A DNA stretch of 64,000 nucleotides from Hericium rajendrae (Eukaryota; Basidiomycota; Agaricomycetes; Russulales; Hericiaceae). Below, piece after piece: positions 46,408-57,132 of the stretch; within the stretch, counting starts at the first letter, position 1; the number at the start of each line of letters is the position of its first letter. A program made the position numbers and the translations under genes. Under the pieces are notes generated by a model. That model did no database searches, was not told the origin of the DNA, and was given only the letters and a program-made list of their open reading frames with translations. The stretch covers positions 4,160,501-4,224,500 of the forward strand of contig CM065879.1 in NCBI GenBank assembly GCA_033439255.1. The letters are read 5' to 3'.

Positions 46408-47018
46408 AGTCTGAGACGAGCGCCTGTGCACGAGGCGCCCGTCAAGCGCCTATTGTTCTTAGCCGAACGGTCACATGTTCCATGACTGACGCGCTTGTGG
46501 CTGAATCAGACGCGTCTCTCCCTCTAACCCTCAAGTTAGTCTGCGCTGCCCTTTTGAAGCCAACTTTCAGCGATGCTGAGTACTCTTATGTATCTGGAGA
46601 CCTATTAGTCAATGAAGTTTCCCCCTTTTCAGCAGAAGGAACCGTTCGCAGCTAAATCCAGGACTGACTTACCTTTTGACTTACCCATCCAATTCCGGTG
46701 ACAGACGAAAGGCCAAAGCGCTCCGACAAGAACTCGCAATACGTTGGTGTTATATCGATGCGAAAGATAAGCTAATGAATTTCTTGAAATACAGTAGTAC
46801 AGGAGACACAGTAACCCGATAATGAACGTGGAATGCTCGTGATCGGCGAGCGAGTCAAGGCAGAATGTACATCGATCAGCACTCTTTCTACTCAAAAGCG
46901 TGGATCATTTCTTTGAATGGTACGAGGTCATTAATATTGTGGTCGTAATCGAAGAATCGAGGACACGGACCGTCGGTAAGTTGGATGGGAAGGCATGAGC
47001 GATTCGGCTCGATAGGGT

Positions 47019-47150
47019 TCAGGCGATGGTGCAGAAACCATGCGCAACATTGGCACCTTTGTGCTCTTCATCGGCCGGGATGAAGTCGGGCTGCTCGACC
47101 TGCGGCTGCGAGGCTGACAGTGGAGATTGGGCAGACGAGACTGAGTCCAT
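47019..47150 (-). CDS. Pheromone precursor, CTIA type
   Basis: A 43-residue precursor beginning MDSVSSAQSP and ending VAHGFCTIA. The CaaX box CTIA predicts farnesylation of Cys40. A charged EEH lies 9-11 residues before the Cys, the likely maturation site, leaving KGANVAHGFC or a little longer. It shares the VAHGFC end with the 48397 gene, which suggests a local duplication. It lies between R1 and the next pheromone gene, all on the minus strand. No CCATTGT site was found in the 280 bp upstream, unlike the other genes. Confidence 0.88.
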   Translation of the reverse strand: MDSVSSAQSPLSASQPQVEQPDFIPADEEHKGANVAHGFCTIA

Positions 47151-48087
47151 TGGAGATACGATAAGGATGGTGATGGTGAGGATTGAATGAACACAGTGGC
47201 TTTCAACTCAAAGACTGCTCAGCAGTGCAGGATGGGGGCGGGTTCTGGAGACTACGAGACTGTACGAGCTGGGATTTATATAGGACTAGATCGACACAGA
47301 GTTTAGAATGAGCCCGATAATTAGCTTGCTGCTTCAGATATTCTTCCGGCAATTGTGTTGAAGTCATGATATCATAAGTTAGTCCGATGAACCGCGTAGT
47401 TATATTTTCCGTAAAGGCTTAGGAAATTTCAGTCATTCACAGTACCATAGTTCCAGCGAACAAGTACGACAAGAGCTGAGCAGTACTGCAGAGTTCGATT
47501 GGAGAGGTGACGGGATTTCTGCACGGCGGGGAAAGGGGTAGGAGATGCTGTTGCTCCACAGGTAAGGGAACTTCTTCCATAATCCTGCAGCCGCGTAAGT
47601 CGGCAGCCGATAGGAGCGGCGGTATTGATACGCAATGCCTTTGATCCTTTGTGGATTGAACGACGTCTCTGGACACCGCCATGGCATTTGACCAGCTTTT
47701 TAGGGGTGGGCGCGGTGCACATACGCCGCAGGGATTTATTAACACCCTGTAACTGAACGCGTTCTTGGATGGACGGAAGGTCCGGATTCGGAGCGAAGAT
47801 GGATCCGGAGGATGCAACTAGACTGACAGCTTAATTGAAAGTCGTATGATGGACTCCGCGCCGTCTTTCCGTTGAGTGCAATAAGGAGCGGCTTCAAGTT
47901 CATGCTTCAGTCGAATGGGATAAATGGGATACCATCGCAGCCGACGCATTATCAAAGGAGTGAAGGAGCGTGTATTGCCAGAAGACACGGACCCGGGGAC
48001 AATCGTAACGGAATGTAACCACTAGCAATACAGATTCTAACGGAAACGCCAATCGATACAAAATATGACCCAATAGTAACCGCGAGC
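47151..48087. other. Intergenic, nothing recognised
   Basis: A 126-codon minus frame (47437-47817) has no family resemblance. No CaaX-ended frame was found on either strand. Confidence 0.45.
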
Positions 48088-48305
48088 GTAAGGAGTGTGT
48101 AAGGTGGGATGAAGCAAAAAATAATAGGTCGAGACCGGAACGAAACATCACGACATACATAGGCTCTCCGCACATTGGACGATGCCTGAAATAACCGTAA
48201 GGAGTGTGAAAGCTGGAATGAAGAGAACATAACAGCTTGAAATGGGAACGAAACACCACGGCATAAATAGGCGCTTCGCCGCGTGGACGACGCCTGAATA
48301 AATTA
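48088..48305. repeat. 109-bp tandem duplication
   Basis: GTAAGGAGTGTG starts at 48088 and again at 48197. Both units carry GGGAACGAAACAYCACGRCATA and a GACGACGCCTGAATAA-like end. The copies are moderately diverged. They lie just 3' of the 48397 pheromone gene. Confidence 0.75.
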
Positions 48306-48396
48306 GTTCCCTGCTAGACAAGACATTGAATTGAATGAAGTAAGTGGAAGGGGTGAAGTATATACGCACAGTAAGACAGGGAAGAGACGAAAGGTA

Positions 48397-48561
48397 TCAT
48401 GCGATGATGCAGAAACCGTGTGCGACGCTTGAGCCCAGATGCTCAGAATCGCACGGGACAAAGGATAGCTCGGCCGACGAGGGCGGAGGGATTGTTTCGT
48501 CGGGAGTGGTTCCGCCGTTAGAAGACGGAAAGATGAAGCTGAACGCGAAGAATGCGTCCAT
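48397..48561 (-). CDS. Pheromone precursor, CIIA type
   Basis: A 54-residue precursor beginning MDAFFAFSFI and ending VAHGFCIIA, with CaaX box CIIA. The likely processing point is the acidic-His pair in CDSEH, 11 residues before the Cys, leaving LGSSVAHGFC. The DSEH plus GFCIIA end is shared with the 52996 gene, the MDAF start too. It lies on the minus strand beside the 47019 gene. A CCATTGT site (48787) and an inverted-sense ACAATGA (48802) lie 230-250 bp upstream. Confidence 0.9.
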   Translation of the reverse strand: MDAFFAFSFIFPSSNGGTTPDETIPPPSSAELSFVPCDSEHLGSSVAHGFCIIA

Positions 48562-48786
48562 GGCAATGGTATGGTTGAGGGATGAGGTGCTTAGGTTGGT
48601 ACAGAGGGGTTCAAATGCTCAGATGCTGAGATGCGCAAGTTTCGCTTGGAGGGGCAAAGACTGGGATGCGCAGATATCGCTCGTCGATAGGGTTTGAAAT
48701 AGTGGGGTTGCAGAGTCGCCTCGCCTCGCCTTTATAGCGTGTCGCGACACACTCCGCATTGTGCAACTGAATTTGCCTCCGGAATG

Positions 48787-48808
48787 CCATTGTTCCTGCT
48801 CACAATGA
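48787..48808. promoter_or_regulatory. HMG-type sites upstream of the 48397 pheromone gene
   Basis: CCATTGTTCC (48787) and ACAATGA (48802) form a close pair of opposite orientation, resembling the pairs before the receptors. Confidence 0.45.
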
Positions 48809-49405
48809 GGCGGCTAAGTGCGGACCTTTAATATTTGATCTGCGGCGACTCCATTTGCCGGCGGTCCGGCGCATCGGAGCCTCGTTTCCTCATCCGTGAC
48901 TGGGCGTGACTCTCTCGTCTCACAACCATTTCAACGCCTCGTGCAGCTTTACGCATGTCGCAGTATGCGATCTTCGCGCCATAGAACATGCATATCGGCT
49001 CAGAATCCTCGATGTTCGCTCTGCCTGGGACAAGTCTAGAAGGTCGTGCAGGAATTAGTATGCCTATGCGTTCTTGGCAGTTTGCAGGTGGGTTCATGGA
49101 AATATCGAAGCGTTTGCGCTTCGCTGGCGATCACATTGTCTATTGTCTATTGTTCGCTCAAAGTGTGAGTGTTGGCTGGTCTTACCCTCTCCGAAGATCA
49201 TCGATTATGCTTTGACTGTACCTGGTATTACGGTAAGCTCTTCATCATATTAGCCGTGCTAATTGTCTTTTGCGTGGCGCTGTCTCTTCAGGCGGTCTCC
49301 GGTTGCGCTTTGCTACGGCACATATGTATTTAGGCCCCGGAGGCTCCAGTGCACTCACGGTCCTGCTAGCCTTCCTCGACCATCACCCTGCTCCTCTCCT
49401 CGTCC
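48809..49405. other. Intergenic between pheromone gene and cysteine-rich gene
   Basis: Three ATTGT copies in tandem (CATTGTCTATTGTCTATTGTTC, 49134-49155) are weaker relatives of the HMG-type site, about 250 bp before the next ATG. No gene is seen. Confidence 0.4.
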
Positions 49406-50195
49406 ATGTCTCCAGCCTCGTACATCACCCTCATTTCTCTCACCATCCTGGGGATGGTGCAGACTGCACGAGGTAAGCAATCGTACGGGCTTTCGGTAGC
49501 TTGGATAGATTGCTCACGATTCTTTGATGCTCACTCTAGGTCTCTACACCTCCATTCATATCAACAGCACGATGGCCTCCGATATGTGTGCTCCAGACAT
49601 CATGGCGCCTACGTCTTCGCCTAATGTATGTACCCTCATTCTGCCGTTGAGAATCGTTCGCTCACTCCAGCCCATCAGTGTGTCTCGCAGTGCGAAGGCC
49701 TTCAAAACTTGCGCATCGTATGTTCATGATCATTCGCCCTGTCATCGATTAAGCTGACAGCATCCCTCCATCAGTCGTGTAGCAACCTCGTCGGCTGTCT
49801 TTGTCGCCGCGCCCCACCAGATTCTTTTCAACAGTGTATAGACTGTGTGTCCGACAATGCGCGCGACTTCCCCGGCACCGCACAATTTCAAGCTATGGCA
49901 ACTGCACAAGTAGAAGGTGCGTCCGTCTACGTTACCTCCTCCACTGATTCTCATATCTCGGCCAGACTATGCTGCAATCTGCAGTATCACGCTCTCCATA
50001 CCAGACAGCATAGACGGCTTGAACTTCACAGATTCGGAGGCGACGTCGCTGTCGTCCGCCTGCCTCCCTAAAGACGCTGTTCTTCCCCCTTCCTTTTTAG
50101 CACGACCCACGTTCCGACATGTGTATCCTTATGTTGCTTTCATGTTTGCTGTAGTCTTTATGCTGTATTCTGTATTGCTGTCGCGGAAGTTATGA
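49406..50195 (+). CDS. Secreted cysteine-rich protein with C-terminal membrane anchor (CysA)
   Basis: A multi-exon gene starting MSPASYITLISLTILGMVQT, a signal peptide. The core has paired cysteines: CVSQCEGLQNLRI, then SCSNLVGCLCRRAPPDSFQQ followed by CIDC. The last exon ends SLSSACLPKDAVLPP and a hydrophobic YVAFMFAVVFMLYSVLLSRK, a transmembrane or GPI-anchor signal. Exon 1 is 49406-49472 and exon 2 starts at 49540. The layout, cysteine spacing and anchor match the gene at 59080-59863, so they are paralogues. No family is recognised. Location outside the plasma membrane or in the wall is inferred. Confidence 0.7.
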
Positions 50196-50912
50196 TCACA
50201 CTAATTCATGTATCGTTATATTAATAGTGGCTATTTTTAATCAAGTATCTGGTTGGGATTCTTGCATGTGGGCATTCTCGTTTCAGCGCTCCTGATACAG
50301 AGTTTTTGCAGCGCTCCGAATCGAATCTATCAATTGAACCCTGCGCCTCACTAGCACTAGTCGAGTCTGAGGTCCCAGTCGGGCTGTCACAGCTGCGAAA
50401 GCTCGAATGAATTTGATTTGACGTCTGAGGTCTTGTTCAGCGCCTTCTTGGCTGACTAGTAGGCTGCGATAAGGGTGCGGACATGCGCCCATGTAGCATA
50501 GATATGCGTGGATAATTATGGGGTGGATATCGCCTGAGAACCATATTTGTCAAGCACACATCACGCAAGGACACGGGAAATACGGGCTCTGTGATTGCTG
50601 TAGCGAAGACCACGTTGGCCTGCGCATCGATATCAGAACTCGAAGTTGAAACAAGCTCGACTGCCCTAGGGGACCATATGGCTCACACATAATCGGGTGA
50701 TTCAGAAAAGATTTTTTTTTTTAATTCGAAGGAGTGTAATGGTACACGTATGAGTACACGAAAGCGAAAAATAACCCTGGGAGCAAGGAGCGACGGCGTA
50801 GTACCCCGTTCTACGGGATACGAGATCTAATGCGGTAATACAGTTAGTAATGTTGGTAGCAAGAGGCAGTCATTACTGGGTATAAGGTTAGTAAGGTCGA
50901 GGCAGCAGACGT
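50196..50912. other. Intergenic, 3' side of R2
   Basis: No gene is recognised. A T/A homopolymer run lies near 50710. Confidence 0.5.
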
Positions 50913-52385
50913 TTACACCATATGTGCAGCGGTAGGTGATGGAGGAAGGGAAGGTACGGAGGAATGCGGACTCGTGGCTTTCGAAATCGGCACGAATACA
51001 GATGAATGCCCATCGTGGGAGGGCTTCGAGATAGTCCCAAAGACGGTCGACGTCGATGAGTCGGGGTGTTTGGCATAAGCTCGTGGTGGGGAGACATAGA
51101 TGGGCAAGGTGCCGACGGATGACATCGTACTGGTCGGCAATCGTGACTTGCTGTAACTAAAATATGATAAGAGGGAGTATCGGCGCAGAAGAAGTAAAAT
51201 GCATACCCGAACATGGACGAAGGGCCCGACGACTTGCGGGGTGCGTAACCAAAACGGCCCGCAATAGCCCAGAAGGCAAGCTTATAGTGGCGACGCGCTT
51301 CTGCGGCGAATCCAAAGAAAGCGAAGAAGATGAAAGCACAGGCCGGCAGAACCCATCTGTTCAGCTCGAGGCCGACGACCAAGATGTGCTCAGGCCTCCA
51401 AAGGACGGAGGGGACCTGGTCCACGCGATTGAAGTCGAAATGCGTGTCAGACCAGCTGATCCATGGCTGGAGAGGCGCGGAGCTGGCGTTCAAATAGATC
51501 ACGACGATCGCGAGAGGCGTCGTAAAGAGCATCTCCGTGGTGGCTAGCGCCATGAGTCGGAAGTATCGACTAGCTGTGAGGGAACTGTTCGAGGACAGAA
51601 ATTCGCTCATCTGAGCTCGGCGCTGGAAGAAGATACGGAGAGACAGAGCTGAGGACATATGATGAGCGGCGACGACCATAAGCATGATGGTGTGGATGCT
51701 TACAGCAGTATACGAGGGACGTCATGCCACAAAGAAGAGGCCACGAGTAAAGCAGGAAGTAGGTCGGGAGGGTGTTATACTCAGCTGGGAAGCAGCCGAT
51801 TTCCTCGAAGATGGTGAAACGATGGCCTTGTACCACATATGCTGAGGACGGTCATTCTGAGCCAGAGATAAAACGATGAGGGAGAATGACAGACCTAATA
51901 CTAGACATATTAAGGGAAGAATTACACATATGCAAGTGTCGATCAGGATGTCTCGACGTTTCTGTAGAAGCTGTGAGATACAATACTCATCAACGCAACA
52001 GTGCACTAACTTCTGAGCGAGTTATTGATACAGCTTGCATGCGAGCGATATTGAACAGGCGTCTGTTTATACACAAGGATGCGGCCGGGATGCCGATAGA
52101 AGAGGCGATCATGATACGTGTTGCTGAAAGCAAGTGTTAGGCATAAGAAAAGCGGCATGACGGGAGAGACGTACAGATATCACACCAGATCGGCGCGAAA
52201 TTCAACGCATTATCTCGCCACACGACAGAATTGACGAAGCCGTTGAGGCAGGATAAACCAGTCCAGAGCATGTAGTAGCATGTCCCCGAATTCCATGCCT
52301 CGAGGTGCCATGGAAATGGGATAAGGACGGCTACGAAGCCAAGGAATGAGAAGATAGAGAAAAGTGGGTAGGTGGGATCGGACAT
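50913..52385 (-). CDS. STE3-like pheromone receptor R2
   Basis: A pheromone GPCR with helix 1 MSDPTYPLFSIFSFLGFVAV, the loop IPFPWHLEAWNSGTCYY and IWCDIS. Exon 1 is 52385-52175. Later segments are RSEVSALL-side intron, KRRDILIDTCICVILPLICL, YVVQGHRFTIFEEIGC, SNSSLTASRYFRLMALATTE, PWISWSDTHFDFNRVDQVPS and a Ser/Thr/Pro-rich tail that stops at 50913. Intron positions after WCDI and before YVVQGHRF agree with R1 and R3. The loop lacks the WRARN motif of R1 and R3, so R2 represents a different receptor lineage and probably a different ligand specificity. It diverges from the 52996 pheromone gene with HMG-type sites between them. Confidence 0.93.
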
Positions 52386-52510
52386 CGTACGGGGAGAAAG
52401 TGAGTGGTGGGCCTCATGTCTGCTTGAGCAAAGATATTTATCTATGCCTAGGATACGTTTCTTCCGACGGACAATGAAAGGTAAGACGCACCGGCGCTTA
52501 TCCAGAAAGG

Positions 52511-52824
52511 ACAATGGAGCGGAGTTTAAATACCTGCAAAGCGCGTGCTGGCCTGACTCGGTGACTGCACCATCAAAGCGACGCCTTTGTCCTCAGACTC
52601 CTCTTCCGAGTCTTCGTCAATGCACAGTTGTATGGAGGCCAAGCAGCAGAGGCATCGTGAACGAATTAATCTTCTAATATACTTTCAGACAGATCTACAT
52701 TCATGACGAAGTGCTTATGCACCCTATACTTAGTCCCCCGCCAGGCAGTCCAGGAAACTCCCATGTCTAACTTACGTATTGTCCAGTCTCCATTGTCCTC
52801 GCCTGGTCGATCATGCCCCATTGT
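52511..52824. promoter_or_regulatory. HMG-type site cluster in the R2/pheromone divergent promoter
   Basis: GGACAATGGAG at 52509-52519 lies 125 bp before the R2 ATG. CCATTGTCC at 52790 and 52818, plus ATTGTCC at 52778, lie 170-220 bp before the 52996 pheromone ATG. The 52790 copy is the exact inverse of the R2 copy (GGACAATGGAG). Common control of both genes is inferred. Confidence 0.55.
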
Positions 52825-52995
52825 CCAAGCGGCGGTCCGGGCGGATAAGGGATTCCGGTTCGGCAAGTGTCAATCTCCTCACCGGCGTATAAAAGCGTAG
52901 ACAGCAGCAGTCTGCGTCTCACTCTCTCGACCCATTGAAACTCTCGCGTCACCCCCCAACCAACCCACGTCCTTACATACCTTCATCATCTCGCA

Positions 52996-53151
52996 ATGGA
53001 CGCTTTTGCCTGCATCAACCTCACTCTCTCATCGCCCTCTGAGGAATCCTTCTCATCGCCGTCTGCATCCACGGACGAGTCATCCTCGATCCTAGTCGAT
53101 TCCGAGCATTCCGGCTCAGGACAAGCATTCGGCTTTTGCATCATCGCATGA
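52996..53151 (+). CDS. Pheromone precursor, CIIA type (between R2 and R3)
   Basis: A 51-residue precursor beginning MDAFACINLT and ending QAFGFCIIA. The CaaX box CIIA is read from TGC ATC ATC GCA TGA. The charged DSEH lies 11-14 residues before the Cys, which suggests a mature SGSGQAFGFC. The middle is Ser-rich and acidic, as in most basidiomycete precursors. It is transcribed toward R3 and divergently from R2. A longer open frame on the opposite strand of the same DNA is a shadow. Confidence 0.9.
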   Translation: MDAFACINLTLSSPSEESFSSPSASTDESSSILVDSEHSGSGQAFGFCIIA

Positions 53152-54423
53152 GTCCAATTTTTTGACTCTCGCATGATCCCCATCGGTAAGCCCTGCCGGC
53201 GCATCTCGCTCTGCACCTGTTTTTACTGGAAGGCCTGTCAGAACAGCAAGTGCTTCGCACTAGCACATCTAACTTATTTGCGCTGTGACCGCCAGGTTCT
53301 GTATCCTGTAGTGTCCTGTTTCGATTGTATTATCCCCCTTCCTCGTCCTCTCTCGTCCGGATTCCTTCATCCATATGGATCTCCACGCTCCTTCGTAATG
53401 GGTTATTAGACTGTTCTGTACTATCTGTCACGCTCAGATGTATTCTTTATCGTTCGGTTCTACAGCATGGGGTTGACACCTGTGTTTATTATTTATTTAT
53501 TTTCGGATTTACTCGCCAGTAGAACTATATATTGCTTGATGCATCTACAGTATCGAAACGAGACCGACGGAAGGCAAAAGAACGTGGAAACTCTGCGACT
53601 AGTCAGACAAATTAAGGCAAGCTATGACGGACAAGGGCGCCGCGCATGCACTTGAACCTGAAGCCTGTCTCGTTTTCTGCCAGTTCGGAGCAGAATGTGC
53701 GAGTCCTCGAGGCTCTGCGGACAGATCTGAGAATGACGTTCTGATCTGCACGAGTCTTTACGCAGGCGCAAGAGCTGCCAACTTGAGCGCTGTCGACGGT
53801 GCTGGGCAGATGATGCGTGCTGTTCTATAATTCGGTCGCAATGGTCGGCGAGATATCATAGTGCGAGGTGTAGTATGAGATAAGTTCCCCCTACGAATAT
53901 TACGCGTGCTTGGAAGTTCCCGAAGACGGAATGAAACAAGAATTACAGCAAGTGGCACGCTCAGATCACCCCATTTCTGTACATTCATCTTGTTGAACCG
54001 ACCCTTGTGTCGACCAGTCATTCGCATCGCGATCATGCCATGGTTGAGTAAGTTATACGAGTAGATTCTACAGCGATAGAAAATATAATCTAGTAGACGA
54101 ATATCAGTGAGTGATTAGAATCCGAAACTGGTCAAATTTCCTGGAATGCTTTCTCTAGAACGCTCTACAGCCAAAGCGTGATCGAACTGGTGAATGTAAG
54201 GTCGCGGAGTTCGAACCCCATTGTTCCGTCACGGCGTCACAGTGAGACATTCCAAACTCGGCAAAAGACAATGGCGCGCGCGCTTAGCAGCTTGCTTTGT
54301 TCCAGTGCGCATTATCATTATGCAAAGCAACAATGGGAGATGCAGGCATAGAGCCCACATATACATGCGGCGGGCTCTTGGCCTTTCACACTACCTCATC
54401 CCCCGCCCACATCCGCCGCTACC
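53152..54423. other. R3 promoter region
   Basis: No gene is recognised. HMG-type sites lie at 54218 (CCATTGTTCC), 54268 (ACAATGG) and 54331 (ACAATGG), that is 205, 155 and 92 bp before the R3 ATG. A TTCGAACCCC box near 54211 resembles a tRNA B box, but no tRNA can be folded around it. Confidence 0.5.
54218..54337. promoter_or_regulatory. Three HMG-type sites upstream of R3
   Basis: CCATTGT at 54218-54224 and ACAATGG at 54268-54274 and 54331-54337 lie within 210 bp of the R3 start. Confidence 0.55.
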
Positions 54424-55990
54424 ATGCACGTAGAACTCCCTATTGGCGCTTTTCTCGCCGCTGCCGCCGTGCTCATCCCTCTTCCCTGGCATTGGCGCGC
54501 CCGCAATGTCCCAACGCTTTCCATCATTGCCTGGCTATTCGTTTCGAACTTGATATACGGTATCAACACCTCTATCTGGGCTAAGAGCGCGATTGTCGTC
54601 GCTCCAGTATGGTGCGACATTAGTGAGCTTTAGGTCCTATGGATTGCTTTACATCGCTCTGACAGCCGACGTAGTTACCAAGATCCAGATAGGCAGCAAT
54701 ATTGCTCTTCCTGCTGCCTGTTTCTGTCTCTGCGTGCACCTTGAGAGGATAGCGTCTGTTCGTCAAGCTCATATCACCCGCGCGAGCAAACGTCGCCACA
54801 TGATTTTCGATTTGTGCATGTGTTGGGGCCTACCCATCATTTACATGGCATTGCGTGAGTGTTGATTGTACTCTCACTCCCTTTTCTTGTCGCTCACGCT
54901 CTACTTACAGATTACGTTGTTCAAGGACATCGATTTGACATCGTGCAGGGCTTCGGCTGCCGTCCCACTGTGTACATCTCGGTTGCCTCGATCTTCATTG
55001 TCTTCCTTCCGCCACTCATCCTAACCGTTGCGACTCTGATCCTGGGTGGTAAGTATATCTACTGTCATGTGTGGCCTGATGTCTGATCTTCCGTTCTTAG
55101 GAATGGCTCTGGCTCACTTCTTCCGCCGACGCCTGTCTTTCACACAGCACCTCCAGCAATCCAACTCCGCGCTGACTACTTCACGTTACCTTCGTCTTAT
55201 GGTCATGTCCCTGGTGGAGATGTTCTGGACGTTGATCGTCTCGGCTCTCAATGTCTGGTTCAGTTGCCGCGGCGGCCTTCGACCCTGGATCAGCTGGTCG
55301 AATGTCCACGTTGGCTTCTGGCAGATCGGCCAGTTTCCTACTGTGTTGATTCCTGAAGATGATCTGCGCTGGACATTTGCCCTCTGGTGGACCATTCCTA
55401 TCTCCGCATTCATCTTTTCCGCATTCTTTGCGTTTGGGGAGGAGGCTATGAAGGAGTATCACGCATGTCTCGATTGGGTCCGCCGTCACGTTCTCAGGCT
55501 CCCTGCTCGCGAGAACGTCTTTATGGGCTCATTGCCTTCATACGTGTACGTTCTAGCCTTCTTATGGCACCTTATCCCTGCTGACGCGTTGATTAGCAAC
55601 CCGATGCCACCGAAATTTTCGTCCAGCAACACATTCTCGTCCATGGATTCCATATCCACTGCCGAGTCCAAAGTGCTTGCTCTGCCGCATTCCTCTTCGA
55701 GCACTGCCCTTCCATCATACGGATCGACACCATCATCCCCTTCATCGTACCCAAGCACACCTGTTAAGCATTCGCTCAGTACACCAACCCCATCGACGCC
55801 TTCGGATTACCGAAGCAGCTACATCTCGCTGAACGGGGCGCGCATCACTGCACCTCCGCAGGCGGCCGTCCCTACCATTTCCAGGCCGACCAGCCAATCT
55901 GTCATCATCATTGGGCCGGTGCCCGACGAGCGGCGGGGTCGCAGGTCACGAAGCAGTTCGCCGCGGTCCTCCATGAATGGAGCAGTATAG
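54424..55990 (+). CDS. STE3-like pheromone receptor R3
   Basis: A pheromone GPCR starting MHVELPIGAFLAAAAVLIPL with the loop LPWHWRARNVPTLS and VWCDI. Later exons give ACFCLCVHLERIASVRQAHI, KRRHMIFDLCMCWGLPIIYM, YVVQGHRFDIVQGFGC, SNSALTTSRYLRLMVMSLVE, LRPWISWSNVHVGFWQIGQF and WWTIPISAFIFSAFFAFGEE. The tail of about 130 residues is Ser/Thr/Pro-rich and ends GPVPDERRGRRSRSSSPRSS then MNGAV. All exons keep frame, so it appears intact. It is the closest paralogue of R1 in the window. Introns are about 50-60 nt and sit at the same points as in R1 and R2. Confidence 0.95.
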
Positions 55991-56979
55991 CCGTATATCA
56001 CGGTCTCGTTCTGCCACCCCAACCTACTAACCATGACGCTGACGCACTTGGTCGTGTCGGCGTCATCTAACTTATTCCGTTTCCCTTTTTCTTTTCTAGT
56101 CACCACTGTATCCCTACCTCTGCTGACGAGTTCATTACCGCCTTACGGCCCACGCTCCTTCGAAACCAGGTTATATGATGTGCTATTGCATTACGGTCAC
56201 TCTTTTACTACCATGATGTCTTCCGATTCGTTTTCATTTTCGACTCATTCACGGCCTTGTACTATCACGAGCGACTTGTACTAGTATCTTGTGAATAAAA
56301 TATTTAACCTCCAGTTATCGACCGATAGCTTCCTTGCTTCATGATCGCGTACTCTGCGGACAGCACTAATAGTAAGGCTTCGAAAGGTCCCGTATAACGG
56401 CACCTAATAGACTGAGGCACTTTTTTTTTGAGTCAAGACAGACTGAGGCACTCGAGGGAGATCGCGCAGAACATGAGAAACACTCCTACGATTCTGTATC
56501 CCTGTGCAACAGAGACGTGGCCTACATGCGTGTAGAGGTTGGCAAACGAAAGTTTTCAATTGAGACAGAGCTTCTCACTAAACCACACGAGCACGCAACG
56601 GTAGAGTATCCGGGTATAATCAATTCCATATAATAACCCAACGAAAAGAATCCAGCCCTGAGACCTGGTAATACAGAGTACCAATCGAGTGGCTACAGTG
56701 GGGGAGGACAAGACAAGGCAACAAGGAGCGTGGGAGGCCGAAGCGGGGGCAAGTACATACGAACGAACGAGGGGAAGAAAAACGAAATAACGATAGAAAT
56801 ATCGTGCGGGAATAATGAGACCTCCACAGATGAGACGAATGGATAGGAGGGATGGAATGTTTGTACACAGTCGACTGCGAGACACGAGAGCGTCAATAGG
56901 TGAGTTAACGACACGAGAAGATGAAGCCTTACCAGGTCGAGTTAATACAGATGTATAACTAGCGGTGGGATACACAGAA
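55991..56979. other. Intergenic, 3' side of R3 and of the 56980 pheromone gene
   Basis: No gene or CaaX-ended frame is recognised; a 139-codon minus frame (56556-56975) is without family resemblance. Confidence 0.45.
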
Positions 56980-57132
56980 TCATGCGACTACGCAGTACCA
57001 GCTGGCGCCGCCGGCTCCGTCGTGCTCGAGCTCGACTGGCATGTCCGAGCAGGGCGGAGAGGATGAGGATGGCTGCTCGTGAGGAGCGGAGGATGAGAGC
57101 AGATGCTCTTCGAGAGAGAGGAAGGTATCCAT
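56980..57132 (-). CDS. Pheromone precursor, CVVA class (right of R3)
   Basis: A 50-residue precursor beginning MDTFLSLEEH and ending GGASWYCVVA. The CaaX box CVVA is read from TGC GTA GTC GCA TGA on the minus strand. The charged ELEHD block lies 9-13 residues before the Cys, giving a probable mature DGAGGASWYC or similar. It shares the MDTF start and YCVVA end with the 58228 gene, and the YCVVA end with the 35021 gene. The two right-hand genes are divergent, and the DNA between them carries several HMG-type sites. Confidence 0.9.
   Translation of the reverse strand: MDTFLSLEEHLLSSSAPHEQPSSSSPPCSDMPVELEHDGAGGASWYCVVA

Noticed and set aside
47895-47920. CaaX-like end at TCATGC...
   Set aside because: The fourth residue from the end is Ser, not Cys; no precursor-like frame precedes it.
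52986-53216. Minus-strand 76-codon frame over the 52996 pheromone gene
   Set aside because: It is the antisense shadow of the CIIA precursor, which has the CaaX end and acidic processing site.
54150-54240. tRNA gene suggested by a TTCGAACCCC B-box-like motif
   Set aside because: No A box, acceptor stem or anticodon arm can be fitted at the right distance.
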